From the NCBI GenBank assembly GCA_037074705.1, contig CM073594.1:77005009-77069008 (forward strand): a stretch of 64,000 nt of DNA, written 5' to 3'. The stretch is from Zhengitettix transpicula. Its lineage: Eukaryota; Arthropoda; Insecta; Orthoptera; Tetrigidae. Below are positions 33,110 to 44,570 of this stretch, one piece after another. The first letter of the stretch is position 1. Each line of letters opens with the position of its first letter. The position numbers and the translations under genes were made by a program. A model generated the notes under the pieces. It saw nothing but the letters and a program-made list of their open reading frames with translations, was not told where the DNA came from and ran no database searches.

Positions 33110-33577
33110 CCAAATAAACAATTCAGCCAAAATGTCAGAATAATGTATTAATTAATTAAATCAAAACATAACAAAATTGTTAAATTTTTAAGTTAATGAG
33201 TTTTATTGATAAATTAAGTTTATCAAAAATGATGTAATCAGTCTTGAGAAACAAATTATTTAATTAACTCCGGGCCATGTATTTAAATAATTATTTAAGG
33301 AATAATAATATACACCCGACCTCCTGTGGTGTTAAAAAATTGATTGGCTGTTCAACCAAAAGCTTCCATATTTTCATTCGTGTAACAATTTTATTGAAAA
33401 TAACTGGTTCAAAAATTTAAGCATATTCATAGACAAGAAATTGAAATAAAAATATAATTATCAATATTTTAATCCCGAAGAAGAGCCAAAATTTTGGACG
33501 AAACGTCGTATAAACTGATTTGTTCGTTTTATTTAATTAATAAAATTTTCTGTGTTATTGGCTAAATTGTTTATTTA
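33110..33577. repeat. Inverted-repeat element with hammerhead-like motif
   Basis: AATAAACAATTCAGCCAA at the left end and TTGGCTAAATTGTTTATT at the right end are inverted copies, followed inward by ATTAATTAA on both sides. Near the right arm, on the plus strand, 33474-33507 reads CCGAAGAAGAG, CCAAAATTTTGG (perfectly self-complementary), then ACGAAACGTCG. No ORF lies inside. Confidence 0.55.
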
Positions 33578-35133
33578 TTTTTCAAATTATAATTGTTAGA
33601 TTGTATTAAAAAGTCGTACAAATTAAACGAGAATTTTGTTAGCAGTGCATGAATTTACCGAATACCCATTTTTAAAAATTCTGGAAAAATATTGTGCAAC
33701 GGTGCTGACAAAATTACAGAGGCCTTAAGGTACGAAGAAACTACAGAGATCCTCTCGCGATGATTAGTGGATACTTTACCCAGTTTAATGAAGGATTAAG
33801 TCACGTGACGTTTTATTAGCAAAAGAAGATCCAATGTGATTGATTGCCTTCACAAAAAAAAATTAAAAAGAATTCCAATGAGAGTGTAAGACATCGTACG
33901 AAACAAATCGAAACTGTGTTGACAATGTTTCACTGAAAGCTGAATTCCGTTGCTTTTTGAGGAACTAGCTAGGGCAATTTTCAGCCAACAGTAAAATAGC
34001 CAAATAGCAAACAATATGAAGTGACGATATAAATCCCAAACAATGTTTCTGGAAATTTTATCCTCTCTTTAGCTGCTAAAAAAAACCACAATGACACAAC
34101 TGTACAATAAAGTTGACAAACTTAAGAGCCATATATCACTTCATTTTGTTTTGTCATTTGACTATTTTTTCTTAAAATTATACTTCAAAACAGACGTATA
34201 ATATTTTAATTTGTATTTTAAGGCAGTTATAAATTGAGTGAAATGAGTTTTGATATCATCAGGATTCGTCTCTTACTAAGCGGAATTCCTTCCATAAATT
34301 GTACAATTATTGAATTATTTTCGAGTAGCGGAAAGAAACTTGAGATCTAAAAAACTAACGACAAAGTGCTTGAAATGGTATAAGCATATCTGTAAAGGAG
34401 TATTTCATGGTGGAATAAATCCACGTGCAGGATATCACTCGCAAAAACAAGGGGAAGGAGTTTGAATACGTTTTTCAATTAGTTTTTCTTTATGTCGAAC
34501 CTTTAATTTACAATTATTATTTTAGACATGACCATTATCAGTCTCGAATAGGGGTGAAAATAAGGTAGTCATATAATGTTTGGTACGGCGAATAGGAAAG
34601 AATTCACACTTAAAAATAGTCGTGAAAAGAAAATTTGAGACAGTTTTCCTATAAATAAATCACTGCCTGCCGCAAATTGAATCAGTTGTGACGCTAAAAA
34701 AAACCTGAAAAATGAATAAATCTGTCCTCTACAAAAGGGATAATCCCGTCTAGAATAATAAGAACGAATACAGGGATAGTTTGATTAGTAACACACCACA
34801 TTTGATGAACGTCATCGTAAATATCATTTTTGATTTTTCAGGTCGGTCTCCAGAGAAGATGACTTAATTGTCTCCGGGGGGGGGGGAGTTCTTTTTGGTG
34901 AGTTAAATATTCCCATAATTATTTTAATTCTGTATTATTATAATTTATTCGTACTGTAGTGCCATTATTTTCTTTACACCGCACTCTTGATCGACGTTTG
35001 TTGTGATTTTGCATATTTAACAGAATTCTGCCAAATATTTATATTGTGCATCGCATCATTTCAATAGCGGGATTTTTTGATTTAGAGAGTCTTTTCACTA
35101 CTCGAAAAACGGATTTATAGTTTCGAAATAGAT
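33578..35133. other. Unassigned AT-rich stretch with a G homopolymer
   Basis: A run of about ten G lies at 34877-34886. No gene or shared repeat was recognised. Confidence 0.3.
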
Positions 35134-36096
35134 TGTAATATTTTTATAATTAATTTAAGTTAAATAAACACAATGCCCCACGTTGGGCGCCAATTTGTAA
35201 TAAGTACTAATGAAAGAATGATAAATAAACATTTTAATGCATCAGTTTAAATAATTTAAATTTTAAATGAAAGGATATAAATAAGAATGTTTAAAATGAA
35301 CAAACAAATTAATTTATTAATTTCACAAATATTTAAATTTACACATAGTTATCCATCGAATTTTACAATAGTTATCACGTAGTTAACTTTCCATATCAAA
35401 TTTACTCTCTCTCTCTCTCAGAGTCTTTACTGGGCCTTTAAATAAAGAAAATATTTTTAACAATCAAATTTTCTATGAAGCTATTATTGAATTCAAAGTA
35501 TTATTTACTCTGCAAACATTAAATGTTAACGATATTCGAAAACCCGAAATCTGACGATAATTATCTTTAGTTAATGGGTTACAAATAATAATTTAGTGAA
35601 TATGTGACTTACAATTTCTGGTATCAGGGTAATTTTGGACTCGTTCAAAACACTTACACACACATTACACTCTGTAACAGGCCATTCTTTACACTGACAC
35701 TAAACATCACTGTTGGTTTGCCAAAAGTTGGTTAGATCTCGATGACTTCTTTACTTTGCAATAATTTAACAACTTTATTTTGCAATCTCTACACAAAAAT
35801 GCTTTGGCGACGATTCCTTTACTATATCTCGACAACTTTACTCTGAAATCGAACGACAACTTTGCTATATTTCTCCGGAAACTGTTCGACCGGCCACATT
35901 AATCTTTCTACGACGACTGGTCTCTGCTCAATTTCTACGAAGACTTCACCTACACATTCCCTCCAGCGAGCCAAAAACCTACAATACCTCGAAACTGTTG
36001 CATTATTGCCCATTTTGTGTGTAACTTGTGTGTTTCTGCCGCTTCGAATACAATTTTTTAAAAGTATTAATTACAAATTGACTTTTAATTACCACA
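35134..36096 (-). mobile_element. LTR-like element copy 8 (best primer-site match)
   Basis: It begins TGTAATATTT and ends TTACCACA. On the minus strand it contains TTGGCGCCCAACGTGGGGC (about 35173-35191), the least degenerate form of the module, directly after an ATTACA-like string (TTACAAA). CTCAGAGTCTTTACTGGGCC (35418), GAAATCTGACG (35546), GACTTACAATTTC and CTGGTATCAGG (35619) follow. Unlike most copies it is not flanked by (TA)n. Confidence 0.6.
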
Positions 36097-36228
36097 TAAT
36101 ATTTCAGTGTTATTCTACGTTTCTGATTTTGATTCAATATAAATTTTACTAAATTCTAAATTTCTCTAAATTCCAAAGAATTATTCACATCTAATTAATT
36201 ATTTTAATTGAAGTATCAGGAGGGAAAA

Positions 36229-36304
36229 ATGTCGATCGGACCAAGAAACGAATCCGGGATCTCCGAATTTCCGGACGGACACTCTACCATTGAGCTAATC
36301 CCTG
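36229..36304 (-). repeat. tRNA-derived SINE head or tRNA pseudogene
   Basis: On the minus strand: GGGATTAGCTCAATGGTAGA (an almost perfect tRNA 5' end and D-arm, with the A box), then GGATCTC-like anticodon-arm sequence, then CCCGGATTCGTTTCTTGG (T-arm, B box GGATTCGTTTC). The anticodon loop lacks the usual T33, and the acceptor 3' strand does not pair with the 5' strand. It is therefore not a functional tRNA. ATTTTTCCCTCC follows, so it is probably the head of a SINE of a family different from 14346-14558. Confidence 0.65.
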
Positions 36305-36539
36305 TCGACTTAATTGTTTATTAATGCAAGAAATACATTTCTCTGCATTCCTTGAGAAGTAAAATTTATTGAAATTCTTAACAGACGAATGATTAAATGT
36401 AAATAATTGAAGGCGAGTACATTTCACATTTTATTACGCAATTACCGCCATTCCCAAAAAGTATAAATAAATATTCTACGTAAAATATAATATGCTATAG
36501 AAGATAACCTACCGATCGTAATAGGTATTATTGTAAAGG

Positions 36540-37190
36540 AGTGAACGAGGTGGGTATAAATCACAGCCTTCACTCATTCCGTTGGTAATGTCTCTTGCTC
36601 TCAGAGGGATTGATGCGTATCTTTATGTGGCAAGTTTAATTCATTGCTGTACTTGGCACCCAAGGCCCCCATTTATGAACTGCAGACGCTGTATTGCCAC
36701 TTGATTTATCCATCATCATTCATATGTGCGGGTAAGTTGTGTGCACAGTTGCCCCCACCAGTCTTCGGATTTGGATCCAGGTAATGAGGGGAGATACATC
36801 ACGCACCCGGGGGATTTATAGGGTCGATCGAGCCGAGGTGACGCCATCGTGAAATGTAAAAACAACATTAAGGTGGAGGCCGTATCTTGATGGAATATTC
36901 TTTGTCGAGATTAGTTTGTTGTGCGAAGGCGGGCGGGCTTTTGTCGCACGCAAAGAACTCGGAGCTGGCAATGTGGATTAGCAACGCGAATTGAAATATC
37001 GCTGGATTATGCAAATGATCCGCGCACGTAAATGCGGTCCCCGCTTTCTACGGCTCCGTGTTGATTAATGGAAACCATAAAACAAACACCAGGGCCGGCA
37101 CGCAGGCTTCGTACATGAATGCAAATCGTGAGGTCCAGAGAACACTGGTAGTGAGGATTCAAGCTCAAGTCGAACACCTCAAAATGTTGT
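36540..37190. other. GC-richer single-copy island with homeodomain/POU-type strings
   Basis: About 650 bases of balanced composition without coding similarity. Strings such as GGATTATGCAAATGATCC (an octamer-type ATGCAAAT overlapping GGATTA), TTGATTAATGG and CATATG cluster within about 300 bases. This texture fits a developmental enhancer. The call is inference. Confidence 0.35.
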
Positions 37191-37412
37191 CCGTTTTGTT
37201 TCAGTTAACCAATGTTAATCTGCTTTAATAAAGTTTAATAACTCCTTCGGATAACTATTCTTACCGAGTCCTTGTGAATAAAACCATTGATATTAGCAGG
37301 AAAGAATAAATGTCAAAATATTATACTGCGCTCCATTTATTCACCCCAAAAACTTCGTATACGAATGAGGTAATTATAAAATATAGGATTAAACATGGTG
37401 GAGATGGCCCTA

Positions 37413-38584
37413 ATTACAATTGTATTTGACAGGTAAACAGTTGAAGATAGAAACTTACAACAACGTTTATATCAAATCAAAACTGAACAAGTTCATAATA
37501 TAAAGTTCAGTCATTCCATTATCAAAATGGCGACATCACAGATGATAGAGGAAACTGCATTGTGGTACGCGGAGTTTAAATCAAATATTAGAGTTGAAAG
37601 GAAGTTTTTTTAACCATGAAGCTATAACTGCTAGAAGCTTAAAGAAGTGGTACGTCACTTTCAGCTACCGAAACTCTGTTAAAGAAGCAGGGTGGTGGTC
37701 GCAAAACATCCGACAAAATGGTTGAAACTCTTCGAGCCACTTCTGAGCGAAGTCCTCGGAAGTCATTAAGTAGACATCGAATTGTCCACAAACGTCTCAA
37801 ACTGTAGGGATACAGCGTGTAGTTACTTCAACATCTTGAGCCGAATGACAGGCCCAAAAGAGTTGAATTCGCCAATACGACCGACTCGGCGCTGATCCTG
37901 ATTTCAGGTCCAGGGTTTTCTTCTTGGACTAAGCCACTTTCCATGTATCAGGGAAGGTAAACCGACATACTGTGTGGATCTGGGGATCACAGAATCCTCA
38001 CGCTACACGAGAGCACGTTCGTGACAGTTCCAAGTTTAATGTTCGGAGCAGTTTGTCACAGGAGAAAGTCATTGGACCGTTTTTCTTCGCTGAGAAAACT
38101 GTCTGTGGTACCACATATCTTGACATTCTGGAACAAATTTTTTTTTCCACAAATTTAACAACTGAAGACTAACATTTTTCTCCAACAAACTGGGTCAATC
38201 AAGTTCGAACGACTTGTTCCCTGGCCGTCGGATTGGTAGGGGAGGACCGATGACGTGACCCCCCCCCTCCCCTTGCCGATATCACCCGACTTAACACCGC
38301 TCGATTTATTTCTCTGAGGCTACGTCAAAGATAAACTTTACGCCATCCCAGTCGTAGACCTTCGTGAGCACATCAAAGAAGTTATTCAGAGCATTTCAGA
38401 ACACACGCTCCAACGTACTTGGAAAGAAGTTGTTCATCGGCTTGATATCGTCACAGTGACTGCTGGAGCGCCCGTAGAGATCTGGTGGTGTGTATATAAG
38501 AAAAACATGGTGAATTTTCGTTTCATATAAACTTTGTTGTAAGTTTCTATCTTCAACCGTTTGCCCGTAACATACAATTGAAAT
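37413..38584 (+). mobile_element. Tc1/mariner-superfamily element with ~60-bp TIRs
   Basis: The left end (37413-37472) and right end (38525-38584) are inverted copies over about 60 bases with few mismatches. They share CAATTGTAT, AAAC(A/G)GTTGAAGATAG and AAACTTACAACAA. TA lies immediately outside both ends (37411-37412, 38585-38586). The total length of 1172 bp is about that of a full single-gene element, so this is a complete but mutated copy. Confidence 0.85.
37531..38512 (+). pseudogene. Tc1/mariner-type transposase pseudogene (Tc3-annotated insect type)
   Basis: From ATG 37531: MATSQMIEETALWYAEF, then in shifted frames GGGRKTSDKMVETLRATSE, SPRKSLSRHRIVHKRLK, and EPNDRPKRVEFAN in part. 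The open stretch at 37972-38172 has HTVWIWGSQNPHATREHVRD and KVIGPFFFAEKTVCGTTYLD. After that SPDLTPLDLFL (third catalytic region), YVKDKLYAIPVVDLREHIKE and LQRTWKEVVHRLDIVTVTAG follow. The first catalytic region keeps Asp but the next residue is a stop (GAC TAA). The second reads LQQTG where LQQDG is expected, so its Asp is lost. Stops and frameshifts make it inactive. TIRs lie at both sides. Confidence 0.8.
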
Positions 38585-38586
38585 TA

Positions 38587-41500
38587 GGAAGCCTGTACTT
38601 CAAGTTTAAAACTATTAACTAGAATCAAATAAATCAAATTTTAAAAATGCGTTCGCTTCAAAACGTTAAATAATTAAGGTATGCAGTTATATAGATTTTA
38701 CTGTTATAACAGATACAGATTGTAAATAATTTCTTATACTTTCGTTCACGTTAGAGACTTGTTTACGAATTAGTAAATTAGAGCAGAGTTCACATGTCGT
38801 CTTGATTATGATTGAAGATTGTAATCCCATGTACAAACACAATTCGCAACTCGATACTGAAATATAGGTCGTTGGTGAACATAACTCCCTTCTCGACAAG
38901 AAATATTCCAAAACAGTCAAAATGATTTTACGAATAAGAATAATTTAATTTAAATACATAATAACTCGAAATAGATATAATCGTTTCAACGGTTTTGAAC
39001 TAATGAAAATTGTTGTCTGTGTTCTTAAAGTATGAAGGCATTATGCTAAAATACTTCTAATTCATTTGGACTATTTACGATGTCTTTTACAGTATTTCAA
39101 TATCTTTCATCTGCTTTTATATCTTATATATTAAATTCCCTAATAATTTTTCTCACTAATCGCAGTGGGTCTGTGAAATTGACGCGTAACAAAGACTTTG
39201 AAAGCTATACGATGTACTTATAAAGTCCTCCAAAACGAAACGTTAGACAGTTTACCGACAATGAAACCATTAACCTGAGTTCCTTCTTGGCATATAACTT
39301 AAACAGAATGATGCTTTCTCAGCATATTTTCCAAAACTAATAAAATTGTTGCGTCGTAAGTTTTTCTAAAATTATTTAATAAATAAATAATTTGTATTTC
39401 TACATCGGCGAAATATTTTGTGGGCTTACATTTTTAAGACCTTAATACAAAAGTTAATGAAATTTAGTCGAATACTTCTGATTAAATAATATTTTTTTAT
39501 AAATTACAGTGCATTCCAAACTTACCGATCTCAAGTTACGTGTATATGAAAATATGTTAAGTACGAAAATTATTCAAGATATTTGAAATAACCAAGCGGG
39601 GATCACTGTGTTAATTATTAATTTATCGTGTTTTATAGTATAACGAAGTTTTTTTTAAAACAATATGCCTGTATACTGAGCTACGTTCAGTGTAACTGAG
39701 TTAATTAATAAACTAAAATATTTACTACCTTCTAACAGTCTGTATATTAAGAGACGTAGAAGGTAATTATATTTATTCGAAATGTATGTTAAATAGGCCT
39801 AGTGATGTAACATTAAATGCACATATCCTCACAGTAATTCTACTGTAAACGAAATATTATAATTAATTTCATGCAGAGATAACGAAAATGTAATCGTGCA
39901 AATTTTCCACTACACTGTCCAATTTCTGCCTCCCCACGAGGTATCTAATATAAATTAAACGAGTCAGGAACCTGAACAGACTCTCATGAAACTAAATAAG
40001 ATAGAGAAAAATACTCATAAAAAAATACAAGCATTAAAATGCTTATACACATATCCTGAGTATATTTGTGTATCGGAGTCGAACACCGACGCGTACATCT
40101 TGAAAAAAGAACTCTGGTTTTTATAAATAAAATTGGAGACTTAATCTGACTTGTATTAATATAAATATAATTGATGTATCCGGGTAAAAAAGCCAGAATA
40201 AATGTACATTTTAATTTTAATAAATTCAAATCTGTGAGTTAATGCAAAGCTGTGACGTAGAAGACGCCTCCAAGAAGCTGATGCGATGCAGAATCAGTCG
40301 GTAATTAAAATTCCTGAAACGATTTTTTTTTCTTTAGTGTAATGCGTCAAATCTTTTGGTTGTTTTTATCTAAAACTTGATACCAAATTATATTGTCCTT
40401 TTCCATACTAATTTTTTGTTTCTCAATTCCTGAAGATAAACGAGACTATCAAAATACCATTTCAGGCTATTTTTTTGCTTCGTTTGTCAATGACAAAATG
40501 CGGGAATTACGGAAATGTATAGCAATGTAACAAATAAAACGTAGGGAATAAGTAGGAGATTTAATTCATAAAACTGTGTGTGTTTCAATTTTATTACAAA
40601 ATGCAGAAGAGAAGCAAATCTGTTGCATTAACTTAATAGAAGTAATTAAATTCTAACCTGCCTCGACACTTAAATCTCAGGGTCGTCTGGTGTGATTTAG
40701 CTTCCGGAATTCTATTCAAACTATATCAGAGACAGTAAATATAAACTAATATCAAATTATATAGATTTATTGCGTATAATAAAGGCTCCAGCTCTGTTAT
40801 TGAATACTTTGAAATGAAATAATGTTTATGAAATGCAAATTCACTCATTGTCTAATCACTACATTACTTATACAAGAAATTATTATAGACTCTATAATCG
40901 GTTAAATTTGGTGCTCCTGCAACCAGAAAGCTTTTATTATTTGTTGCATTGCATTTCGTACTAAATTTTCAATTTATCATTTCTTTTATATTTTTGATTA
41001 CCTTTAAACCGAAAATTGTTGTATCGATGGCTAAATAAGAAGTATTATTGCTGCATAAAAGCTATAAATAAGAATAAATGTGCAATATGATTGTTATATT
41101 AAAAGTTTATCCACTACCCACTTTCCTATACAAATGGTAATTTAACGAAATTATAAAGAACTTCATAAAAGTGAAAACCAAACTGAATGTTACCGTAAAA
41201 AAATCCGATAATAAATATAATTATCAATACAGTGAGGTACACGGCGTCGGTATCTAATTTCTATTACATTGAAAACGTATACAGATATTATTACCAAAAT
41301 TTCTTGTGCTCGCTCTTCAAGAAATCAATGCAACCGCTTTATTGATCTGTTTATAAATTATCATTTAGACTTCCTTTACTTCACTCTGGAAGACAATTCG
41401 TGTGAATCTTTTTGTTTCGTTGTATTCTGAAATAAATGTCAATTGTCGGCGGTCTGCCAAAAAAAAAAGATCGTCTCTCTGATTATATTCCGTATACTGT

Positions 41501-41646
41501 CGCATAATTATTGTGCTGGGCCTTGAGCAGTGTTACGACGCGATTGATCGACTCAATGGCAGTGGGTCAACAGTTCAACATAATCGTATTTTTACGCTAC
41601 GCCCGAAAATCTTAGCGCTTTAATATCAGATTTCTCGTACTTAGTT
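38587..41646. other. Unassigned AT-rich stretch, 3 kb
   Basis: No gene was recognised. TGTATTAATATAAATATAATT near 40152 resembles strings in the duplicated unit at 59788-60160 (noted in two parts there). TCTCAGGGTCGTC at about 40676 matches one LTR landmark but stands alone. Confidence 0.3.
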
Positions 41647-41846
41647 CTGCCAGACTGTCATCTTACATGACACATTCTGGATTTCGGAGTGACACCTGGT
41701 CAGAGTGTGGATTCTCCCTCAGCCTTAACCCCAGTTTTCTTGACCAGGACGACCACCAACATCAATGCCCATGTCGGGATACGAATCCAGGAACTCTGTG
41801 ATGTGTGGCAATGACGCTGGCCACTACACCAGAGCAGGCCGGCATA
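41647..41846 (-). repeat. tRNA-like SINE, copy 2
   Basis: This is the reverse-orientation copy of 14351-14545. It has TGGTGTAGTGGCCAGCGTC (A box region) near 41820 and a B-box-like GGATTCGTATCCC near 41787, and ends at GACAGTCTGGCAG. It lacks the LINE-like tail seen behind copy 1. On its head side it is joined to the same LINE 3' flank as copy 1. Confidence 0.7.
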
Positions 41847-41849
41847 TAT

Positions 41850-42484
41850 TTACTTATATAAATCTTATAGTTTTGTTTGTTGGTGGCCCGCAATCATAAT
41901 GTCTCATATTGATACGTCGAAAAATTTAATATTGTTCGTATCAGATCGTTTCAAAGATGTTTTTGTGATTTTGTTATTTAATCCGTAATAAATTCATCCA
42001 ATACGCCTGATTATCCTTCCATAAGCAAATAATATTAGAAATAAAATCGTAAGAATTTTTACAGCTTTAAAATCGTGTTCTTTAGAGGTCTAACAAAATA
42101 AAAACAATACATGTCTGTTCATACACTTGGAATTTTTTTAAAAAATTATTGTTCTTAGTCGCGTCAACATAAAAGTCAATGGCGACATTCCATAACTACT
42201 ACAATTGATTCATATTAACTACACATTTTATTCTTAGTCTCAGAATTCATTGTCTATTTAGATTAGATCTTGAAGGCCGGTTTCCTTACTAAACTTTAGC
42301 AGGTTATTTATCTCCTTTCTCGTGTATTTCTGAATAGTGGCTCCTCTAGTCCTGTCGTGCTTTGGGCAGTCGTAGAGGATACGCTGGATCGTCAGGGCAG
42401 CCTAGCATACGTCACATGTAGGTTGCGGTTATCCAGAGAATAGATAGGAGTGGAGAGTTTCTTAACCTAGCAACAACCACCTGC
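41850..42484 (-). repeat. LINE 3' end, first unit of a tandem duplication
   Basis: 41962-42484 repeats as 42485-43020 (period 523, with a ~14-base insertion in the second). The unit covers the zinc-knuckle coding end and most of the 3' UTR. The zinc-knuckle frame here is also broken. The part from 41850 to 41961 is the additional 3' UTR shared with 14213-14345. Confidence 0.75.
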
Positions 42485-43020
42485 TTTGTGATTTTGTTAT
42501 TTATTCCATAATAAATTCATCCAATACGTCTGATTATCCTTCCATACGCAAATAATATTAGAAATAAAATCGTAAGAATTTTCACAGCTTTAAAATCGTG
42601 TTCATTAGAGGTCCAACAAAATAAAAACTATACATGTCTGTTTATACACTTGGTAATTTTTAAAAAATTATTGTTCTTAGTCGCGTCAACAAAAAAGTCA
42701 TTGGCGACATTCCATAACTACTACAATTGATTCATATTAACTACACATTTTATTCTTAGTCTCAGATTCATTGTCTATTTAGATTAGATCTTGAAGGCCG
42801 GTTTCCTTACTAAACTTTAGCAGGTTATTTATCTCCCTTCTCGTGTATTTCTGAATAGTGGCTCCTCTAGTCCTGTCGTGCTTTGGGCAGTCGTAGAGGA
42901 TATGCTGGATCGTCAGGCCAGCCTTGCATACGTCACGTGTAGGTTGCCGTGATCCAGACAACAGATAGAAGTGCGTGATGTTATAATGGAGAGTTTCTTA
43001 ACCTAGCAACAACCACCTGC
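42485..43020 (-). repeat. LINE 3' end, second unit of the tandem duplication
   Basis: This is a direct repeat of 41962-42484. The junction runs from CAACCACCTGC into TTTGTGATTTTGTT, whereas the outer end runs from the same CAACCACCTGC into TGTCTCCGTG. That shows where the duplication ends. Unequal exchange or template switching during retrotransposition could both produce it. Confidence 0.75.
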
Positions 43021-43460
43021 TGTCTCCGTGACAGATTGCTAGCGTAGGTTGTCGACTTCGTTATGAAAAATCCCTTCATTCATCCCTCTTCTGTACCATT
43101 TTTCCTCCAATATTCTGGCATAGGCTTGTCCCCCCCCCCCATAATTTTATTCCATATTGGACTGTTGTTTTAATTCTTCTGTTGGGATGCCTCCATCTTA
43201 GCACTTTTGTCCGCCCTTTCATTTCCCTCTATTCCTCTGTGTGCCGGTGTCCATACTATCATTATCGTATTATTGCTATTTAGAATAGCCATACGGTTTT
43301 CTATGATTTTATTGAGAGTAACATTCCATATATTTTGGTTGGTTATTGTATTTTTTGCATCCAGAGAGTCTGATAGGATTAAATTCTTTTTGTTTAATTC
43401 TTCCATGCATCGTTTATATGGCATATATTTCCGCCGTAGTTATAGATGTTGATAATTCTG
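42779..43460 (-). pseudogene. LINE ORF2 3' end, RNase H domain plus zinc knuckle
   Basis: Minus-strand frames: ITTAEIYA then KKNLILSDSLDAKNTI (acidic residues), MIVWTPAHRGIEGNERADKS (43267-43205) with the intact final RNase H box, and, after a frameshift and a C homopolymer at 43127-43139, the zinc-knuckle part RDVCKAGLTIQHILYDCPKH (first Cys changed to Arg) and TRREINNLLKF. Same family as 13140-13948, with which it also shares the 3' flank and SINE. Confidence 0.85.
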
Positions 43461-43549
43461 TTGACCGTAGAATACGTTCTTTACGTACTTTTCCAGTGCC
43501 CTAAATCATGTAATTAGATAGCTTAATTGTAGAATTTTTGAACCATGAC

Positions 43550-43980
43550 TATGTGAAGTAGATAAACGCTTTCCGTAATGGATGATATGGCGGGCTGCAG
43601 CGCATCCTGGTCCAGCGGCCGATGGCGCGCGTGATCCGTTGACGATGCCGGGTGCTAATTAGCCAAACACTGGCGTGTTGTAAGAGAGTCTTTAGTGCCG
43701 TGGGACGTGTTGGCTGCGGCCATAATGAGTGCCGGCTCGCCTTTATTGTCCGTCATAAACAATATCCATGTTACAAGGGGAGTTGACCACAACAATGGAG
43801 CCGGGAAATGCGACAGCTCTGACAGCCGGGAAGGCTGTTGACTCAACATTGCCACGATGCTGTCCACTTGACATCTGGAGTCGGAAACATATTATAATAA
43901 CTACTTACTTCAAAGAGAATTGTTGCGGCTTGCAAAATATTTCCGGCCAAATCTGCCAGGATCTTCGCTTATTCACAGTA
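43550..43980. other. GC-rich single-copy island with homeodomain-type strings
   Basis: This contains the most GC-rich block in the window. GTGCTAATTAGCC, GCGGCCATAATGAGTGCC, CCTTTATTGTCC and GTCATAAAC occur within 150 bases. Open frames of about 70 codons on both strands are expected from the composition. There is no protein similarity. Candidate conserved enhancer, by inference. Confidence 0.4.
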
Positions 43981-44147
43981 TAATGATTTTACTTTGCTTA
44001 AAAGAAAATTTGGATATTTGTAAAAACTTTATTTAAGAAAAAACTACAAACAGAAACATATATTTAACACAAGTAATTAATATCAGACAAATAAAAAAAA
44101 GTGATTTTGAACAATACATAAAAATTTGAAGTGAGCAGACGTTTCGA

Positions 44148-44182
44148 TCAATGGTTCCGATCTTTGATAATGTCTTGTATTA
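44148..44182 (-). other. GAAACGTC-type hairpin motif
   Basis: On the minus strand: ATTATCAAAGATCGG, then AACCATTGATCGAAACGTCTG. ATCAA/TTGAT pairs directly before CGAAACGTC. The CTGAAGA half is not present (GACATT instead), so it is a relative rather than a full hammerhead-like core. Confidence 0.4.
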
Positions 44183-44377
44183 TTTGTCTATACAGACATT
44201 AACTGTGTACCTTTAGGATGATATATATGTAACAGTTTTTAAGGGTGAAATCGAGATTCCGATTGACGAAGTGAATTCTAAATCAACAGGAATTAAATCT
44301 TGTGTGTCATATGGTATAGTATAATTTCATGCATTGAACATTCCTCGTTTATCAATTTCATTATTGGATAAGACATA

Positions 44378-44403
44378 CCACTGTGATCAAAAAGTAAGGT
44401 GAA
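44378..44403 (+). repeat. Mariner left terminal inverted repeat
   Basis: This is the transposase-binding end. It pairs with 45665-45690 with a single mismatch at its tenth base. Confidence 0.9.
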
Positions 44404-44570
44404 ATTGTCATTAACAGCTCCCGGGTATTAGGAAGGCAGGTAATTTTTCCCCGTAGGTTTGTAGGACTGTATATAATATTTGCCAAGCATCTGTTTGTCA
44501 AAAGGTTTAATTACCTCCGAGTTACACGTGTTTTTGTAAACAACCAAATGTGAATTTTTCGATTTTTGCA

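Noticed and set aside
36229..36304. Functional tRNA gene
   Set aside because: The D-arm and B box are tRNA-like, but the acceptor strands do not pair and the anticodon loop is abnormal.
40674..40692. Additional LTR fragment (TCTCAGGGTCGTC)
   Set aside because: It is the only landmark present, and none of the neighbouring family blocks follow.
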